Positions 13,717 through 15,790 of a stretch of 15,790 nt of DNA are shown in pieces. Positions within the stretch are counted from its first letter, which is position 1; every line of letters starts with the position of its first letter. The notes under the pieces are model-generated. The model made no database searches, was not told the origin of the DNA, and saw only the letters and a list, made by a program, of their open reading frames with translations. Where the stretch lies: positions 1 through 15,790 of the forward strand of contig SFFY01000051.1 of NCBI GenBank assembly GCA_004556745.1. The letters are read 5' to 3'. The position numbers and the translations under genes were made by a program. The stretch is from Bacteroidales bacterium (lineage in GTDB: Bacteria > Bacteroidota > Bacteroidia > Bacteroidales > Bacteroidaceae).

Positions 13717-14517
13717 ATGTCTATCCAAACTATTACTTCCCTCAACGACCCCGGGCTTGCCGTCTACGCCGCCCTGACCGAGGCGCAGCTGCGCAGCAGG
13801 TTGGAACCTGAGAAGGGCGTGTTTATCGCTGAAAGCCCGAAGGTGATCCGCGTGGCGATGAGCGCGGGCTACGAACCTTTGTCGCTGCTCTGCGAGCGGC
13901 GGCACTTGACGGGCGATGCCGCCGACATCGTGGCGGCGTTGCCGCAGGACTGTCCCGTCTATACGGGCGAGCGCGAGTTGCTGGCAAGTCTTACGGGCTA
14001 TACGCTCACACGCGGCGTGCTTTGCGCCATGCGTCGGCCAAAACTGGGGAGCGTGGCAGAGATTTGCAAGGCTGCGCGGCGCGTGGTGGTGTTGGATAAT
14101 GTGGTGGAGGCAACGAATGTCGGTGCCATTTTCCGCAGTGCCGCCGCTCTCGGCGTTGATGCCGTGGTGCTGGCTGCCACGGCGTGCGACCCGCTGAACC
14201 GCCGCGCCGTGCGAGTGTCGATGGGTACGGTGTTCCTCGTGCCTTGGGCGGTGGCAGCCGACCCGATTGCCGAACTTTCCGCCCTCGGCTTCCGCACGGC
14301 GGCCATGGCGCTGACCGACCGTTCTATTTCGCTCGACGCGCCCTGCCTGAAAACCGAACCGCGCCTTGCGCTCATCATGGGTACGGAGGGCGACGGACTG
14401 CCGCAGGCCACGATTGACCGCGCCGACTACACAGTGCGTATTCCCATGCACCACGGCGTGGACTCGCTCAATGTGGCGGCCGCAGCGGCCGTGGCGTGTT
14501 GGGAATTAAGGCAGTAG
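13717..14517 (+). CDS. TrmH/SpoU family RNA 2'-O-methyltransferase
   Basis: The 266-residue protein is a SAM-dependent ribose methyltransferase of the SPOUT (trefoil-knot) class. An N-terminal substrate-binding domain (about 1-110) precedes the catalytic domain. Motif 1 is at 131-141 (EATNVGAIFRS, with Asn134 and catalytic Arg140), motif 2 at 221-228 (MGTEGDGL), and motif 3 at 242-253 (IPMHHGVDSLNV). Motif 3 has HHGVD where many members have two or three different residues, but the SLNV core that forms the knot is intact. The RNA target (23S rRNA, as in RlmB, or tRNA, as in TrmH) cannot be decided from sequence. The ATG at 13717 follows ffh by 48 bp including the hairpin; the two may be co-transcribed by read-through. 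Confidence 0.92.
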   Translation: MSIQTITSLNDPGLAVYAALTEAQLRSRLEPEKGVFIAESPKVIRVAMSAGYEPLSLLCERRHLTGDAADIVAALPQDCPVYTGERELLASLTGYTLTRGVLCAMRRPKLGSVAEICKAARRVVVLDNVVEATNVGAIFRSAAALGVDAVVLAATACDPLNRRAVRVSMGTVFLVPWAVAADPIAELSALGFRTAAMALTDRSISLDAPCLKTEPRLALIMGTEGDGLPQATIDRADYTVRIPMHHGVDSLNVAAAAAVACWELRQ

Positions 14518-14584
14518 GGTAGGGGAAAGGCTTCTCGTGCGGGGCAAGCTATGCGCTTCCTCGTGCTGTTGCGGCGCAAAATAT

Positions 14585-14613
14585 AGAGGATGGACCAATT
14601 TGGCCCATCCTCT
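14585..14613. terminator. Bidirectional terminator-like hairpin between convergent genes
   Basis: AGAGGATGGACC (14585-14596) pairs with GGCCCATCCTCT (14602-14613) with one G-U pair and a 5-base loop. It lies between the convergent methyltransferase gene (stop 14517) and the 57-residue gene (stop 14651). On the minus strand it is followed by ATATTTTG, a modest T tract, so it fits better as the terminator of the minus-strand pair. Confidence 0.6.
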
Positions 14614-14650
14614 AATGATATTGATGCGGGCAGCAAGCCCGATGGCTGCT

Positions 14651-14824
14651 CTATTCTTCCCTGTAGCCGCCCTGCTCGCCCCACTCGCCGCCCTCTTCTT
14701 TCTTCTGCGTGTCGAAGTGGTCGGTGTCGCCGCCGATGCCGATGAACGAGGAACTCAGGAGGCTCTGCTCTGTCAGGACGGGCACGATGCGCATGACTGG
14801 CGTTGTGTATCTCTTTTTGTCCAT
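14651..14824 (-). CDS. 57-residue Bacteroidota-type small protein
   Basis: This short frame starts MDKKRYTTPVMRIV and ends GGYREE. The pattern is a basic N-terminus with K-K-x-Y-x-x-P, an aliphatic stretch (MRIVPVLTEQ), then LLSSS followed by a Gly/Asp/Glu-rich hydrophilic tail (FIGIGGDTDHFD, EEGGEWGEQGG). It matches a very common but uncharacterised class of small Bacteroidota proteins, whose members often begin KKxYxxPxxxV and carry a Gly-rich acidic tail. It has no transmembrane segment and no cysteine. Its ATG lies 13 bp after the stop of the secreted-protein remnant (14838), so it was probably the second gene of that transcript. A terminator-like hairpin follows. The function is unknown; possibilities include a secreted peptide or precursor, but this is not shown. 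Confidence 0.7.
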   Translation of the reverse strand: MDKKRYTTPVMRIVPVLTEQSLLSSSFIGIGGDTDHFDTQKKEEGGEWGEQGGYREE

Positions 14825-14837
14825 AGGGCTCGGGGAT

Positions 14838-15044
14838 TTATCTGATGACTTTCTTTCCGTTCACGATATACACGCCCTTTGGCAGCGCGTCCATGGCATC
14901 TGCCGTGCCCACGCGGCGGCCGTTGAGGTCATAGACGGGCGCGGCAGCCGGGCGGGGCGCGGCGGTCGGGGCGGCTGCGATGCCGGTGACCTCACCGCTC
15001 TCTTCGCCCCATTCTTGATGGAGTTTCTCCGATAGCGATATCAA
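14838..15044 (-). pseudogene. Remnant of a secreted protein: C-terminal tail domain
   Basis: The last 40 or so residues read VYDLNGRRVGTADAMDALPKGVYIVNGKKVIR, the class of C-terminal tail found on many secreted Bacteroidales proteins (related to type IX secretion-type tails), here after an Ala/Pro-rich linker. In-frame sequence upstream reaches a TAA at about 15070-15072, and the only start in the frame is a TTG at 15044, giving at most 68 residues with no signal peptide and no domain to anchor. I read it as the 3' end of a larger gene whose front was lost, probably where the AT-rich sequence was inserted. A functional small protein cannot be excluded. Confidence 0.6.
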
Positions 15045-15389
15045 ACTGAGACAGCCTGTCGCAGTTTTACTTTAGAGACATGCTGGCTTTGGGGTATTAT
15101 TTTGAGGACGATGATAATTTCATATTTACACGCATGAGATAATGTCAAAGGGAAATTGCGAAGATCTATAAGTCCAGCCATATGAAGATGAGCAAAAGAA
15201 ATGAAGAACCGCTATATTTGGGTTTCGAACTGTAACATGGCGCAATTTTGCCATCGGTACGCCTATCCATAGTTAAATACATATAAAACTGTATGATAAT
15301 TACGAAAACAGATAGGTAAAATACTGTGCAATTTGAATATTGTCTGTATTTTTGTAGCAAATTTACGATAATGAGTAAAATATTGCAGT
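15045..15389. other. AT-rich gene-free stretch at a composition boundary
   Basis: No credible gene is seen here. Base composition changes from GC-rich to clearly AT-rich near 15060 and remains so into the last gene. A small hairpin (ATGGC...GCCAT) lies at 15237-15254. A 13-codon frame at 15371-15412 overlaps the next gene start out of frame and may be nothing. The stretch probably holds the junction of an acquired segment, but no direct repeats or integrase were found inside the window. Confidence 0.5.
15347..15354 (+). promoter_or_regulatory. -7 promoter element for the AAA-type ATPase gene
   Basis: TATTTTTG matches the Bacteroidota TAnnTTTG consensus exactly. A start near 15361 would give a leader of about 29 nt before the ATG at 15390. 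A TTTG is present at 15332-15335 but closer than the usual -33 spacing. AT-rich sequence raises the chance of a fortuitous match. Confidence 0.4.
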
Positions 15390-15790
15390 ATGATACGAGA
15401 TTTTTGGGTTAAGAATTACCTTTCTATTCGCGATAAGCAAGAATTATGCTTCGTGGCAAAAGGTCCATCTTCGGAACTTGTCACTGAAATTGCTGATGGT
15501 GTGTTCTTGTACAAGTTAGGAATCCTCTATGGTTCAAATGCTTCGGGTAAGTCAAATATGTTGATTGCCATGAATGAGGTGTTCCGCCTGTTGGTTTTGC
15601 CAAAATCGGATGCGACAGTCGGAATTGGCGGCTACATTCCTTTTGTGCTCACCCAAGATGAACCAACGGAAATGCATGTGTCATTCTATGCAGATGGCAT
15701 CCGATATGACTACGATGTCAAGTTCAACGGTAAACACATTTTGAGTGAAGTATTGTACTATTACCCAAATAAATCAAAGTCTCTGTTTTA
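15390..15790 (+). CDS. AAA/ABC-like ATPase, N-terminal part (runs off the window)
   Basis: The frame is open from ATG 15390 to the window end (133 residues seen, 3' incomplete). It begins MIRDFWVKNYLSIRDKQEL, typical of SMC/RecF-like ATPases of the AAA_15/AAA_21 group, in which this strand-and-turn precedes the nucleotide site. Walker A is GSNASGKS at residues 48-55. Walker B, the signature motif and any C-terminal effector domain (for example a TOPRIM or HNH nuclease) are beyond the edge. Such proteins occur in phage defence (OLD-like, abortive infection, RloC-like) but also in other roles, so the function stays open. An in-frame stop precedes the ATG (TGA at 15372), which fixes the start. 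The AT-rich composition, unlike the rest of the window, suggests horizontal acquisition. Confidence 0.8.
   Translation, partial: MIRDFWVKNYLSIRDKQELCFVAKGPSSELVTEIADGVFLYKLGILYGSNASGKSNMLIAMNEVFRLLVLPKSDATVGIGGYIPFVLTQDEPTEMHVSFYADGIRYDYDVKFNGKHILSEVLYYYPNKSKSLF

Noticed and set aside
12469..14454. Long minus-strand frame (661 codons) opposite ffh and the methyltransferase gene.
   Set aside because: It is antisense to two well-identified genes, and its His/Arg/Leu-rich composition is the usual shadow of GC-rich coding DNA.
15371..15412. 13-codon frame (MSKILQYDTRFLG) overlapping the ATPase start, possibly a leader peptide.
   Set aside because: It is very short and in AT-rich DNA where such frames are common. 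The overlap could allow coupling, but there is no other support.
1..15790. Search for tRNA, rRNA, the 4.5S (SRP) RNA next to ffh, and known riboswitches.
   Set aside because: None was recognised by reading. The intergenic hairpins do not match the SRP Alu/GGAA helix or a tRNA cloverleaf.

Overview
The window looks like a chromosomal segment of a GC-rich member of the Bacteroidota, most likely Bacteroidales and perhaps Prevotellaceae. The evidence is a menaquinone operon in the order menF-menD-menB-menC-menE with the short MenE of that group, TAnnTTTG-type -7 promoter elements ahead of ffh, mazG and the last gene, an unclassified LTAC-lipobox lipoprotein, an HXXEE membrane protein, and a C-terminal tail of the 'YDLNGRRV...LPKGVYIVNGKKV' kind seen on secreted Bacteroidales proteins. 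The genus is an inference.

Layout: (1) 1-583 has no gene I can support. It holds an intrinsic terminator, a 21-bp-period array of palindromes and two GC-rich palindromes. (2) 584-2440 (-) encodes a U32 family protein resembling the RNA-hydroxylation enzymes. (3) 2441-2941 is a gene-free stretch with a very large nested inverted repeat. (4) 2942-10486 (-) is a menaquinone gene block, transcribed from high to low coordinates: a lipoprotein whose stop overlaps the menF start (TAATG), menF, a 575-bp repeat-filled gap, menD, a second repeat-filled gap, menB, and a single open frame that fuses menC to menE. Together they convert chorismate to 1,4-dihydroxy-2-naphthoyl-CoA except for the MenH step. 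menH, the later thioesterase, menA and the methyltransferase are not here. (5) 10610-11407 (-) is mazG, followed upstream by paired palindromes and a promoter. (6) 11629-12165 (-) is an HXXEE membrane protein. (7) 12322-14517 (+) carries ffh and a TrmH/SpoU RNA methyltransferase, separated by a UUCG-capped hairpin. (8) 14651-15044 (-) holds a 57-residue Bacteroidota-type peptide gene directly after the remnant of a secreted protein's tail. (9) From about 15045 the sequence becomes visibly AT-rich, and an AAA/ATP-binding-cassette-like ATPase gene begins and runs off the right edge.

The most unusual protein is the MenC-MenE fusion, in which both sets of catalytic residues are present. The most unusual DNA is the intergenic repeats. 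One architecture, three GTTGTC hexamers facing three GACAAC hexamers with exactly mirrored 9/10-bp spacing, occurs twice in a 213-bp tandem repeat between menD and menF. It occurs again, turned inside out, between the lipoprotein gene and mazG. Other palindrome families lie in almost every other intergenic gap. All symmetry and spacing statements were counted by hand from the sequence. No database search was possible.
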